Shown here one piece after another: positions 34,466-45,867 of a DNA stretch of 64,000 bases. Within the stretch, counting starts at the first letter, position 1. The number at the start of each line of letters is the position of its first letter. Position numbers and translations under genes: made by a program. The notes under the pieces were generated by a model. The model had not been told where the DNA came from and did not search any database. It saw only the letters and a list, made by a program, of their open reading frames with translations. Source of the stretch: Fibrobacteria bacterium (GTDB taxonomy: Bacteria; Fibrobacterota; Fibrobacteria; UBA11236); assembly GCA_025360005.1 (NCBI GenBank), contig JANYDA010000006.1, forward strand, positions 146,837 through 210,836, written 5' to 3'.

Positions 34466-36147
34466 AACGACTTCGCTTTCCGGACCAGGGCGGCCTCCAT
34501 CTTGCGGTTCCAATTATAGAGGTCGGGACGGAATTGCAGGCCGCCTTGGTTGTCCACGAAGCACGTCCAATACAGGATGTGTACGGGCACGCCCTTTCCC
34601 GGCACCGGGACAAAGCTTTCCTCGCCCTTGGCGATCGCGGAATCCAGGCGCGCGGGGGTCCATCCCGAGTCCGTCCCCAGCATCCACAAGGCCAGCTTAG
34701 GCGGATCGGCCACCCGCACGCAACCATGACTGAGGGCCCGTTTGTCGTGATCGAAATATTGCTTGGCGGGCGTATCGTGCAGATAGATGTTGTACGGGTT
34801 GGTGAGGACGAACTTGATCCGTCCCAGCGCGCTGGCGTCCCCGTTCTTCTGGCGGATGCGGAATTTGAAATCCTGATCGGAAACCTGCGACCAGTCCACG
34901 GAATCGGTGCGGATCACGGGCGCGCTTTCGGACCAATCACCAAGCAATTCCATATCGTGCTTGGCCAGGTAGTCCGGATCCTTCCTGAGTTCCGGGAGCA
35001 TTTCCGTCCCGGCGATGTTGGCCGGCACGTTCCAGGATGGATTGAGCTGCACGGCCACGGCCCGATCGCTGAAAACCGGCGTGCTGTCCTCCTTGCGGCC
35101 GACCACCACCTTCATGGAAAAAGCCTCGTAGCCGTTTTCAAAGGCTCCCAAGCGGAAGTCCACGATGTTGACGCGCACGTGGCGATCCCCCAGATCCTGC
35201 GGGAGCCAGCGCCAGCATTCCAGGTTGAGTTCGATTTGATCGATGCGATCTTCCACGGGCACGTTGAGGGCGCGCAAAGTCGGGGCATCTGCCACCCCGC
35301 TGGCGGCGAGTCCGTGGCTGCCTTGGAACCGTTTTACCGCCTCGCCGAGCCCGCCGGAAAAGGATTCGCCGCAACCGCCCCAGCCCATTTCCCCGGTTAC
35401 CTTGAGGCGGCGGCACAACGCGGCCACGCGTGGTCCGGAGCTGTTGGGGCCGATGGCGGGACCCTCCGGGATGGCCGTCCAACCGCCCTGTTCCGCCAGC
35501 TTGCGGTATTCGCGCAACCAATATTTCATCTGCCCGTACTCCCGTTGCGGCGGCGTCAGCGATTGCAGGCAATCGCGCAGATCGCGCCTTTCCGCCAGGC
35601 ATTGATCGAGTAACGCCGGCAGTTCGATTTTCTCCTGGCCAACATGCCAGATGTCCTGCGGGATTTTCGGCCGCACCCGTCCCGTGAGAAGATGTCGGCC
35701 CAATTTCAAAAACGCGTCCGAGAGCAGGATGTCGAGATCCGCCACGGTTGCCGGATCGCTCCTTTGCCGCCAGAAAATCTTGCGGTTGAAACCGCGTAGC
35801 AAGGAGTCAAGGCCCCCGGAATGATAGTCCCCGGGTTCCAGGCCTTCCAGGCCGCATTGGCGCACCGCATCGAGCAATTGCCATGCGCCCCGCACGGGTC
35901 GGCCGTGGGAAAACCAGGCGGGCTTCTGTTCCCGTTTCAGGTAGAAGGCGGAAAGATCCTTGGACTTGAGTATGGTCCCGCGCGGCCGGACCAGCTTGCC
36001 CGAGGAATCCAGCGCAGCCAGCTTGAGGCGTAACAGGGTTTGGACGGATTCTCCCTTGGGATGGGAGAAAAAGGCGAATCCGGCCGCGTCCGCAGGGACC
36101 AGGGGCAGGATGGAAACCGATACGAATATCCATATGCTTCTGCGCAT
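34462..36147 (-). CDS. L,D-transpeptidase of the YcbB/LdtD type
   Basis: 561-residue periplasmic murein L,D-transpeptidase, which forms 3-3 cross-links in peptidoglycan. A signal peptide (MRRSIWIFVSVSILPLVPADA) precedes a scaffold domain. A peptidoglycan-binding-like segment lies near the middle (RVAALCRRLKVTG ... AVKRFQGSHGLAASGVADAPTLRAL). The YkuD catalytic domain has VVVGRKEDSTPVFSD, LTNPYNIYLHDTPAKQYFDHDKRALSHGCVRVADP, with the catalytic Cys in SHGCVRV. Length and order match E. coli YcbB. The ATG at 36147 has GGAG six bases upstream; an earlier ATG adds eight residues. It is coupled to the M15 peptidase gene, a sensible pair for remodelling cell-wall peptides. Confidence 0.93.
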   Translation of the reverse strand: MRRSIWIFVSVSILPLVPADAAGFAFFSHPKGESVQTLLRLKLAALDSSGKLVRPRGTILKSKDLSAFYLKREQKPAWFSHGRPVRGAWQLLDAVRQCGLEGLEPGDYHSGGLDSLLRGFNRKIFWRQRSDPATVADLDILLSDAFLKLGRHLLTGRVRPKIPQDIWHVGQEKIELPALLDQCLAERRDLRDCLQSLTPPQREYGQMKYWLREYRKLAEQGGWTAIPEGPAIGPNSSGPRVAALCRRLKVTGEMGWGGCGESFSGGLGEAVKRFQGSHGLAASGVADAPTLRALNVPVEDRIDQIELNLECWRWLPQDLGDRHVRVNIVDFRLGAFENGYEAFSMKVVVGRKEDSTPVFSDRAVAVQLNPSWNVPANIAGTEMLPELRKDPDYLAKHDMELLGDWSESAPVIRTDSVDWSQVSDQDFKFRIRQKNGDASALGRIKFVLTNPYNIYLHDTPAKQYFDHDKRALSHGCVRVADPPKLALWMLGTDSGWTPARLDSAIAKGEESFVPVPGKGVPVHILYWTCFVDNQGGLQFRPDLYNWNRKMEAALVRKAKSF

Positions 36148-36228
36148 GCTGCTCCGATGAAGGTTCGACATCAATTCCAATAAACAAAAGGCGTTGGGGA
36201 CCGCCAAAGAAAACCTAGATTCACGGAT

Positions 36229-36429
36229 ATGGACGGTTTACGCGATTTCGCCTCCCGCTGCCCCTATTGCGGCGAGCGCCAGAGCCTGGAAATAGACACC
36301 AGCGGGAACCTCCCCCAGGAATTCATCAGCGATTGCACGGTTTGCTGCCGTCCCATACAGGTTACGGTAACCTCTGGGTCACGGGGGGATCCCGTCGTGC
36401 GGCTGCGGTCCGAGGATGATACCGCCTGA
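36229..36429 (+). CDS. CPXCG-motif cysteine-rich protein
   Basis: 66-residue protein of the CPXCG family. The two cysteine knuckles are SRCPYCGERQSLEID and FISDCTVCCRPIQVTV, forming a probable zinc ribbon. Length and motif spacing are normal. Function is unknown; the family is widespread in Proteobacteria and related phyla. It starts 81 bases from the divergent L,D-transpeptidase gene and converges on cydB. Confidence 0.88.
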   Translation: MDGLRDFASRCPYCGERQSLEIDTSGNLPQEFISDCTVCCRPIQVTVTSGSRGDPVVRLRSEDDTA

Positions 36430-36474
36430 TGGCCGTTTTCCGGGTCCCCGCCCGGGTTCCCGGTTCCCGGCGGT

Positions 36475-37524
36475 TCACTGTTCCCCGCTGCCCGCGCCTT
36501 CCGATTTGAAAACTGAAAATAGGAAGAAGAGGGACGGCAGCACCAGCGCCGAGCCTGCCAAAAGGGCTATGCCCAACTGATCCAGGGTGGCCTCGGGGGC
36601 ATGGGCGTTGAAAAAGGTGAGGTCATGGCCGTCCGCCATTTTGACCAAAGTGGGGAATTGCACCGCGAACCAAGCCGCCAGAATCAACGTCACCTGGGCG
36701 CCGGCCAGCACGCGCGAGGCCCAGCCCCATTCGCGGGCCAGACCCAGCCAAATGAGCGGCATGATCAGGGTCGCCCCGGCTACGCAGGCCAGCGAGGCGG
36801 GGGAACCCATAAAACGGGCAGCCAAGTCCACCCCATCCTTTTGCGCGGCCCAGAAAACCAACCCTCCGGAAACCATGGCCGCGGCGCTGGAGAGATAGGC
36901 CCTCCGCGCGAATCGCTCGCGGATGATCTTTTCCCGGCTTTCCCCGATCAGGTAGACGGCCGCCAGGAAGGCGAACAGGGAAACGGTGAACGCGCCCAGG
37001 GCCAGCGGGAACGGCCGCAGCCAGGGCCATACGTAACCTTCCAGATACCCTGCGCGGGACAGGCCCACTCCCCCGGGCACCAGTGCTCCCGTCACCACCC
37101 CCAGCCAAAAGGGCGTCCACACGCTCGAGTAGATGAAGAAAAGCGTATAGAGCCGCTGGGAGCGCCCCTTGACGGCATCGTAGTGGCGGAAGGTGAAAGA
37201 ACAGCCCCGCGCGATGATGCCCATAAGCATGGCGGTGAGCGGCAGATGGAGATAGGTGGAGACCTTGCTGTAAACCAGGGGGAAGCCCATGAAGAGGATG
37301 ACGACCATCAGGATCAGCCACATATGGTTGGCCTCCCAAACGGGTCCCAAGGCCCGGTCGATGATTTCCCGTTGCGTCCTGCGGTGGTCCCGCCCCATGA
37401 AGATCTCCAGGATCCCCGCACCGAAATCGGCGCCCGCCAGCAGGCAATACAGCAACAGGGAAAGGCCCAGGAACAGGATGACCACCCAAAGCATGGCGGA
37501 TCCGCCCGCCGGGATCTCAGGCAT
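36475..37524 (-). CDS. cydB: Cytochrome bd ubiquinol oxidase subunit II
   Basis: 349-residue integral membrane subunit II of cytochrome bd oxidase, which passes quinol electrons to oxygen with high affinity. About nine hydrophobic helices are visible. The family marks LLAGADFGAGILEIFMGRDHRRTQREIIDRALGPVWEANHMWLI and FTFRHYDAVKGRSQRLYTLFFIYSSVWTPFWLGVVTGAL are in place. The start at 37524 overlaps the end of cydA by eight bases and is fixed by a GGAGG site five bases upstream, giving a ten-residue N-terminal extension. It forms an operon with cydA. No cydX or cydCD is nearby. Confidence 0.95.
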   Translation of the reverse strand: MPEIPAGGSAMLWVVILFLGLSLLLYCLLAGADFGAGILEIFMGRDHRRTQREIIDRALGPVWEANHMWLILMVVILFMGFPLVYSKVSTYLHLPLTAMLMGIIARGCSFTFRHYDAVKGRSQRLYTLFFIYSSVWTPFWLGVVTGALVPGGVGLSRAGYLEGYVWPWLRPFPLALGAFTVSLFAFLAAVYLIGESREKIIRERFARRAYLSSAAAMVSGGLVFWAAQKDGVDLAARFMGSPASLACVAGATLIMPLIWLGLAREWGWASRVLAGAQVTLILAAWFAVQFPTLVKMADGHDLTFFNAHAPEATLDQLGIALLAGSALVLPSLFFLFSVFKSEGAGSGEQ

Positions 37525-38866
37525 GCAAACCTCCGGGCCGGTCGGGGGCGGAGGCGGAAGCGGAAGGGAACTCCTTGTCCGCGGCCCGGATATGCCTGAC
37601 CATGAGCCAAGCGACCACGGCCGCCAGGAAAACGTATACGGTGGTGAAGACCAGGAAGGGATATACCAGCCCCGGCATGGGGGTCAAGGCATCGCGCGTG
37701 CGCATGATCCCGTAGATGATCCAGGGCTGCCGGCCCACTTCGGTGACGGTCCAGCCCGCTTCCAAGGCCACGAACCCCAGGGGCGTGGCCAGCGCGGCCG
37801 CGATGAGGAAGCGGCGATGCAGGAGCAGGCGCGGCATCCGCGCGCTGAAGAAGAGGAAGGCCAAGGCAAGCGCGGCCAGGGCGGAACCGGCGCCTACCAT
37901 GACTTGGAAGGCCGCGTGTACGACCAATACCGGGGGCCAATCGCTTTCCGGGAACTCTTCCATGCCTTTGACCTCGGCGTGGAGATCCCCGCGCGCCAGG
38001 AAGCTGAGGGCGTAGGGGATCCTGATCCCGTAACGTACGCGTTTCCCGGCTACGTCCGGGATCCCGCCGATGAGCAGGGAGGCGCCGCGCTCGGTATGGA
38101 AATGGGCTTCCATGGCGGCCAGCTTTACCGGTTGACGGATGGCCGTGCCCTTGGCCAGCCTGTCCCCGCTCAGGGGTTGTAGCAGGGCGGCGAGCGAACC
38201 GATCAGCAAGGCGATTTTGAAAGCTTCCCGATGCAAGGCGGAACCGGGACGGCGCAAGAGCAGCAAGGCGTGGATGCCGCCCACGGCGAAGCCGGTAGCC
38301 TCGAAGGCCGCCAGGGTCATGTGCAAGGTCTGGGTTTTCCAGCCCGGATTGAACATGGCGCGCACCGGATCGATGTGCAAGGCATTCCCGTCGAACCACT
38401 CAAAGCCCGCCGGGTTGTTCATCCAACTGTTGGCGCATACCACGAAGATCCCCGATAACACCCCGGTTACCCCCACCGCCAGTCCCACGCTCCAGTGCAC
38501 CCAGGGGGAAAGGCGTTTCCAGCCGTACAGGAACAGCCCGATGGCGATGGCTTCCAGGAAAAAGGCCGTGCCTTCCCAGGAGAAGGGCATGCCGATGATG
38601 GGACCGGCGTGCTCCATGAACCTGGGCCATAGCAGGCCCAGTTCAAAGGACAAAGCGGTGCCGGAAACGGCGCCGGTGGCGAAGAAGATGGCGACGCCGC
38701 GGGACCAGGCCTTGGTCAAATCAAGGTAGACGGTTTTGCCGGTGCGGATCCAGCGGTAGTGGGAGAGGGCCATGAGAAAAGGCATGGCCATGCCGATGGA
38801 CGCGAATATGATATGAAAGCCGAGGGAGACCGCCATTTGCGATCGGGCGGCGAGAAGGTCTTCCAT
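37517..38866 (-). CDS. cydA: Cytochrome bd ubiquinol oxidase subunit I
   Basis: 449-residue haem-binding subunit I of cytochrome bd oxidase. The haem ligands are seen in LGFHIIFASIGMAMPF (haem b595 His), TLHMTLAAFEATGF (b558 His) and GWTVTEVGRQPWIIYGIMRTRDALTP. The Q-loop (LARGDLHAEVKGMEEFPESDWPP) is short, as in most non-enterobacterial enzymes. The start MEDLLAARSQMAVS matches the usual N-terminus; the frame is open further upstream but not similar to CydA there. It lies 74 bases after the dienelactone hydrolase gene. It indicates microaerobic respiration or oxygen scavenging. Confidence 0.95.
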   Translation of the reverse strand: MEDLLAARSQMAVSLGFHIIFASIGMAMPFLMALSHYRWIRTGKTVYLDLTKAWSRGVAIFFATGAVSGTALSFELGLLWPRFMEHAGPIIGMPFSWEGTAFFLEAIAIGLFLYGWKRLSPWVHWSVGLAVGVTGVLSGIFVVCANSWMNNPAGFEWFDGNALHIDPVRAMFNPGWKTQTLHMTLAAFEATGFAVGGIHALLLLRRPGSALHREAFKIALLIGSLAALLQPLSGDRLAKGTAIRQPVKLAAMEAHFHTERGASLLIGGIPDVAGKRVRYGIRIPYALSFLARGDLHAEVKGMEEFPESDWPPVLVVHAAFQVMVGAGSALAALALAFLFFSARMPRLLLHRRFLIAAALATPLGFVALEAGWTVTEVGRQPWIIYGIMRTRDALTPMPGLVYPFLVFTTVYVFLAAVVAWLMVRHIRAADKEFPSASASAPDRPGGLHA

Positions 38867-38940
38867 AGAGGCAAAGATAGCAAGCGACCGGATGTTGCGG
38901 CGCCGCTGGGACTTGCCGCAGAGGATGCCGGTGTATCGGG

Positions 38941-39753
38941 TTACCCGGGGGACTGCTTGGAAAAGATCTCGCGGAAGAAATCCACCGTTGCTTGCCAGGA
39001 GCGTTTGTCGGCTTTGGCATTGTAGGCCATGCCCTTGGAATTGTCGGAGCCGGCATTGGGATTGGTGAAACCGTGCACAGCGCCGCCGTATTGAACCAGG
39101 CGCCAATCCACTCCCGCGGCGCGCATCTCGGATTCGAAACCCTTCACCTGATCCGCGTTCACGAAAGGATCATCGGCGCCGTGGTTCACAAGCACCATGC
39201 CCTTGATGTTCCTGGCCTGCTCGGGATGTGGGGTATCCAGATTGCCGTGGAAGGTGACCACGCCGTTCAGACTGGCTCCGCTACGCGCCAGTTCCAACAC
39301 CACGCCGCCGCCAAAGCAATAGCCCACGGCCGCCAGACGGCTGGTATCCACGCGCGCGGAAGCGCGCAGTTGATCGTACGCGGCGCGCGCCCGGGCCTGC
39401 ATCAGATTGCGATCGTTCTTGTAAATCGCCGATTGGGAGGAGGCTTCCTTCATATCCTTGGGGCGGATATTCTTTCCGTAGATGTCCGCCACCAGCACGA
39501 CGTATCCGAGCTTGGCCACCTTTTCCGCGTATTGCCCGGCCAGATCGCTGACTCCCATCCAATCCGGCCCCAGGACGATGCCGGGCTGCTTGCCTTTCGC
39601 GGCCGCATCGTAGACAAGGAGGCCTTCCAAGGATGCGGTATCCTGTTTATAGGCTACCGGTTCCGATTTGATGGCGGCGGAAGCGGTTCCGGCGGTCGCG
39701 GCGATCATCGCCATCAGGGCGAAGGCGGCATGAAGCAGACGTTGCGTTGCCAT
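38941..39753 (-). CDS. Exported dienelactone hydrolase family protein
   Basis: 270-residue alpha/beta hydrolase with a signal peptide (MATQRLLHAAFALMAMIAATAGTASA). The catalytic triad of the dienelactone hydrolase family is present: nucleophile Cys in VGYCFGGGVVLELA, Asp in NHGADDPFVNADQ, and His in GAVHGFTNPNAG. Oxyanion and active-site loops PGIVLGPDWMGVSDL and VADIYGKNIRPKD are typical. An exported DLH is unusual compared with cytoplasmic carboxymethylenebutenolidases, but periplasmic versions are common in environmental bacteria. The ATG has AAGGAG seven bases upstream. The substrate is unknown. Confidence 0.88.
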   Translation of the reverse strand: MATQRLLHAAFALMAMIAATAGTASAAIKSEPVAYKQDTASLEGLLVYDAAAKGKQPGIVLGPDWMGVSDLAGQYAEKVAKLGYVVLVADIYGKNIRPKDMKEASSQSAIYKNDRNLMQARARAAYDQLRASARVDTSRLAAVGYCFGGGVVLELARSGASLNGVVTFHGNLDTPHPEQARNIKGMVLVNHGADDPFVNADQVKGFESEMRAAGVDWRLVQYGGAVHGFTNPNAGSDNSKGMAYNAKADKRSWQATVDFFREIFSKQSPG

Positions 39754-39900
39754 CCGGTAACTCCTTAGTTTTGCACCCACAGGATCTAAACGTTTTCCCT
39801 GCCGGCTGCAAACGATTTTTCGCCCGGTAGGCGCCGCGCCGGCGGAGGGGATTTATTACAACGGGTGTTTATTTTAATAGCACAGCCATCCCGACCCTGT

Positions 39901-42351
<2,451 letters not shown>

Positions 42352-42440
42352 GTTACCCTCCTGGGGGCTACGCCCCGATGCGGCCTGATTGCTGATCTTT
42401 AGGAATGGATCCTCCCCGAAAAGTAACCTCGGGGCCGCCC

Positions 42441-43118
42441 TCAGGGAAGATAAGCCAGCAAGCGGACCGACCTTTCGGCAGATCCTTCCAAATCCAAGTC
42501 GGTGGCGTAGGTGCGTTCCCGCAGGGTCCGCACGCCCGTGCGCGGCGAAAAGGGCCGGCCTGCATCGGCGATGAGGACGCGGGAGCCATTTTCGCGGGCG
42601 GCTTGGAGCCAAAGCAGCATGGCTTCCGCCGCGGTCTTATCGTAAAAAAGATCCGCGACCAGGATGACGTCCCATTCCGGGAGCGGCGGGGCCCGCAGCA
42701 GATCGCCGCTTTCCGTTTCCAACTCCTCGGCGTTGGCCCGGGCATTGCGTTCCGTCATCCATACCGCCAGTGGATCGATGTCGTTGGCCAGCACCCGCGC
42801 AGCGCCGGCTTTGGCGGCGGCGATGGCGACCACGCCGCAGCCGCAGCCCAGATCGAGCACGGATTTTCCCCGCACGATGTCCGGCTCATGGGCCAGGTAT
42901 TCCGCGGTCAATAAGGCGGCGGGCCAAACCGTGGCCCAATACGGGATGTCCTGTTGCGAACCGCTTTCCCTTTCCCAGGCCTGCCAAAGGGCGAACACGT
43001 CCGGAGCCTGATAGGCGTTGAGATCAGGCCGGCCCGGCACGGGAGCGAGCGGGGCGAGGCGGGAGATCAGGGACTCGGGAGGGAGGCATGGGCCTGGCGG
43101 CAATGGGTTTCCTGACAT
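42441..43118 (-). CDS. SAM-dependent methyltransferase (METTL20/NNT1-like)
   Basis: 225-residue class I methyltransferase. SAM motif I is GKSVLDLGCGCGVVAIAAAKAGAARVLANDIDPLAV. The upstream segment DIPYWATVWPAALLTAEYLA and the later WDVILVADLFYD match the METTL20 / nicotinamide N-methylase-like group, whose bacterial members methylate lysines of the electron-transfer flavoprotein beta subunit or related proteins. Length is normal. The target cannot be fixed from the sequence and no etfB is in the window. The gene is divergent from the radical SAM gene. Confidence 0.8.
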   Translation of the reverse strand: MSGNPLPPGPCLPPESLISRLAPLAPVPGRPDLNAYQAPDVFALWQAWERESGSQQDIPYWATVWPAALLTAEYLAHEPDIVRGKSVLDLGCGCGVVAIAAAKAGAARVLANDIDPLAVWMTERNARANAEELETESGDLLRAPPLPEWDVILVADLFYDKTAAEAMLLWLQAARENGSRVLIADAGRPFSPRTGVRTLRERTYATDLDLEGSAERSVRLLAYLP

Positions 43119-43181
43119 GGGATGGAATCCAAGATAGATTCACATGCTATATTTCGGGCGCACCCGGGGAAGCAACGGAAT

Positions 43182-45779
43182 ATGGGGAATGGAACGGGCT
43201 TCGGCTCCTGGTATCGTCATCGTCGCCCCTATCTGAGCGGCCACGGTCTGTGGCTGCGGGGCGGGGAATGGAATACCGTTCCGGCCGTGGCGTGGGAGGA
43301 GCGGCCCCTGCGCGTGCTGATCACCCGCATGTCCACCTACCTCGACACTTCCGAATCCTTTACGCATCCCCTGTTGTACCAGGCGCTGGCGGACCTTCCC
43401 GGCATCTATCCGGACCTGGCTTTCCTGCCTCCGCCGCGGGACGGGGACATCATGACCCGGGACGGCGTGCCGTGGCTGTTGGGCACGCAGAGCAAACGCG
43501 GGCCGATGGATTTCGACGTCATCGCCCTCAGCAATGCCATCGTACAGGAATTGGTTAACCTGCCCGCTCTGATGGAGCGCAGCGGCCTGGCCGTGCCCGC
43601 GCAGGAGCGCTTGCAACGCGCGGATCTGCCTTTGATCCTGATCGGCGGCGCGAATTCACTGCACACCTCTTTGCTGGATCATGACGATTCCCCCGTGGAC
43701 GGGATTTTCACCGGCGAGCAGATCGAGGACATCCAGGAAATCATGCTGGTATGCGCGGACGCCAAGCGGGCCGGCATTCCCAAGGCCGCCTTGCTGGACA
43801 AGCTGCTGGAGGTGCCGGGGTTCGCGCGGCCCGGGCAGGAGAAGCGCGCGCGCAAGCGGAACAAGGAAACCCTGGACCTGCGCAAGGTCAAGGCGCCTCG
43901 CCCGGTCATCTATAAACTGGAAGGCCTGGGCCAGGAGCCGGTGGCCATCAGCCGCGGTTGCCCGGCATTCTGTTCCTTCTGCGCGGAGAGTTTCGATACC
44001 AAGCCCTACCGCGAGAATCCCGTGGACGCGGTGGTGGGCAATGCCCTGAAGCTCAAGCGGGACATGGGTCTGGAGGGCATCGATCTCTTCAGCTTCAATT
44101 TCAACTTCTACCAGGATCTCTATCCGCTGCTGGAGGCTTTGGCCCAGAACTTCAGCGCGATAGGGCTCAAGAGCCAGCGCTTCGATATGATCGCCCGCGA
44201 TCCGGCCATTCTGGATTACCTGCGCGCGGTGGGGAAGGGCAGCCTCACCTTCGGCATGGAAGGCATTTCCGCGCGCATCCGCCGTTACCTGCAAAAGGGC
44301 CTGGACGAACCGGATCTCTGGAAGGCGCTGGGGGCCGTGCTGAAAAGGCCTTTGCGCGAATTGAAGGTTTTCATGATCGCCACCGGGGTGGAAGAGGAAG
44401 AGGACTTCCGCGAGTTCGAGGTTTTCGTCAAGCGCTTACCGGAGATCATGCGCTCGGCATCCCATCGCCCGCGCGTGGTCTTCAGCGCCACGCCCCTGGT
44501 ACGTTTTCCCTGGACCCCGCTGGAGTTCGCGCCCGCCTTCGCGCCCGAGGTTTACAGCAAGGTCACGCGCCGCCTGGGGCATATCGCCCGCATGGCGGGC
44601 TTTGAATACCGCGGCGCCGCCGATGAAGCCGAAAATTACGTTTCCCAGGTGTTGGTGCGCGCCGACGGGCCGGGCTTCTGGTCCGCGCTGAAAGAGGCTA
44701 CGGCGGAAACCGGATTCAAGTATTACCGCGAGATGGCCGGCGAATTCATGGATGCGTTGCGGCGCAAGCTTGCCGAGCAAGGCATCGACGACGAAAAAGC
44801 GCTGGGCGGTTTCGATCTGGAGGCCAGCCGCAAAAAGCCGTGGACGCGCTGGGAAACGGGAGTGCGCAGGGAGTTCTTGCATGTGCAATACAAGCGCGCG
44901 CGCCGTTTCGTGGATCCGGGCTATTGCCTGGGAACCATCGAAGAGGAGGCCGCCTGCCTGGCCTGCACGGCTTGCGAGACGCCGGAGGAGATGGCCTTCC
45001 TGACCGACTTGCGCCGCAAGCATGAGCCGGACGCGGAAGGCTTTGACGCGCGCCGGAAATTGATCCTGAAATCGGCGGAGCCCATTTGCCTGGGCGTACG
45101 TTGGACCGATCGCGTGCTGGGATTGCCGCGCAAGTACCCGGCCCTGGTATTGGCCAGTTGCCTGATGCGGGCGGAAAAGGCGCTGACCCCGTACTTTTGG
45201 CGTTACCGGGAGGCCTGGGCGCCGGGCGCCAAGGAAACCTGCTGGGTGGCGGGCGAGGACGGCTTGCAATTGGATTGGCTTCCGGAAGGCCTGGCCTTGC
45301 TTCGCAATCGCCTCTCCGATCCGGATTTTCTGGCGGATGTGAATGCGGCCCTGGCGGAATGGGGAGAACTGCTGGGCGAAATCCCTTCCGCCTTGAAGCC
45401 GAAGGACGAGGGCCGGGAATGGAATTATCTCTTCCGCTCGCCTTTTTTCCCGGATATCGATGGCTATGCCAAGGCGCGCGGGCTGCGCTTCACCTTGAAA
45501 AAGGCGGACGGCAAACGCGTTTATGAATGGAGCAAGGACTCCTTGAAAAAACGACTGGTGAAAACGCTGAACGCGGAAGAATGCCACGGCGCGGACGGGA
45601 AAGAGTGGCTGGTACGGGTGGAGGCAGGCAGCAAATTCTCTCCGGAGGAATTCCAGCGGGACGCCTTTGCGCATCCGGCCCCGGAGGAATGGGTGCGCAC
45701 CTCCGCGTTCGCCGCCTGGTTGCCTGCGGACGCGATAATCCATTCCGGCCCCGCCGTGGCGGCCTTGGAAGCGAGATAA
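43182..45779 (+). CDS. Radical SAM protein with B12-binding-like N-domain and a second Cys cluster
   Basis: 865-residue radical SAM enzyme. Residues about 40-200 resemble a cobalamin-binding Rossmann domain (LRVLITRMSTYLDTSESF, FDVIALSNAIVQELVNLPALME, DLPLILIGGANSLH, VDGIFTGEQIEDIQEI). The SAM 4Fe-4S motif is ISRGCPAFCSFCAESF (Cys260, 264, 267). The barrel continues with SLTFGMEGISARIRRYLQKGLD. Near residue 592 lies CLACTAC, a CxxCxxC cluster as in TIGR03960/DUF2344-type proteins, so a second metal site is likely. The substrate is unknown; tRNA or peptide modification is possible. The ATG at 43182 is preferred; an ATG 20 codons upstream is an alternative. It ends 88 bases before the lipid operon. 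Confidence 0.85.
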   Translation: MGNGTGFGSWYRHRRPYLSGHGLWLRGGEWNTVPAVAWEERPLRVLITRMSTYLDTSESFTHPLLYQALADLPGIYPDLAFLPPPRDGDIMTRDGVPWLLGTQSKRGPMDFDVIALSNAIVQELVNLPALMERSGLAVPAQERLQRADLPLILIGGANSLHTSLLDHDDSPVDGIFTGEQIEDIQEIMLVCADAKRAGIPKAALLDKLLEVPGFARPGQEKRARKRNKETLDLRKVKAPRPVIYKLEGLGQEPVAISRGCPAFCSFCAESFDTKPYRENPVDAVVGNALKLKRDMGLEGIDLFSFNFNFYQDLYPLLEALAQNFSAIGLKSQRFDMIARDPAILDYLRAVGKGSLTFGMEGISARIRRYLQKGLDEPDLWKALGAVLKRPLRELKVFMIATGVEEEEDFREFEVFVKRLPEIMRSASHRPRVVFSATPLVRFPWTPLEFAPAFAPEVYSKVTRRLGHIARMAGFEYRGAADEAENYVSQVLVRADGPGFWSALKEATAETGFKYYREMAGEFMDALRRKLAEQGIDDEKALGGFDLEASRKKPWTRWETGVRREFLHVQYKRARRFVDPGYCLGTIEEEAACLACTACETPEEMAFLTDLRRKHEPDAEGFDARRKLILKSAEPICLGVRWTDRVLGLPRKYPALVLASCLMRAEKALTPYFWRYREAWAPGAKETCWVAGEDGLQLDWLPEGLALLRNRLSDPDFLADVNAALAEWGELLGEIPSALKPKDEGREWNYLFRSPFFPDIDGYAKARGLRFTLKKADGKRVYEWSKDSLKKRLVKTLNAEECHGADGKEWLVRVEAGSKFSPEEFQRDAFAHPAPEEWVRTSAFAAWLPADAIIHSGPAVAALEAR

Positions 45780-45824
45780 CCATTCGCGTGCGGGGCGCGT
45801 CCAACCGCCGGGGAGAGAACCCCG

Positions 45825-45836
45825 GAAGGTACCTTC
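45825..45836. promoter_or_regulatory. Palindrome upstream of the lipid operon
   Basis: Perfect 12-base dyad GAAGGTACCTTC, 31 bases before the first start codon of the eleven-gene operon, in its 88-base leader. A GGGG / CCCC pair lies just before it. It is a possible operator; no promoter box is clear. Confidence 0.3.
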
Positions 45837-45867
45837 TCGATTCCGGCCGCTTCCGGAAGGCATTGCC

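Noticed and set aside
36365..36376. AGGTTACGGTAACCT dyad resembling the GGTAACC half-sites at 32114
   Set aside because: It lies inside the coding sequence of the CPXCG protein, is only a partial match, and has no sigma-54 promoter after it.
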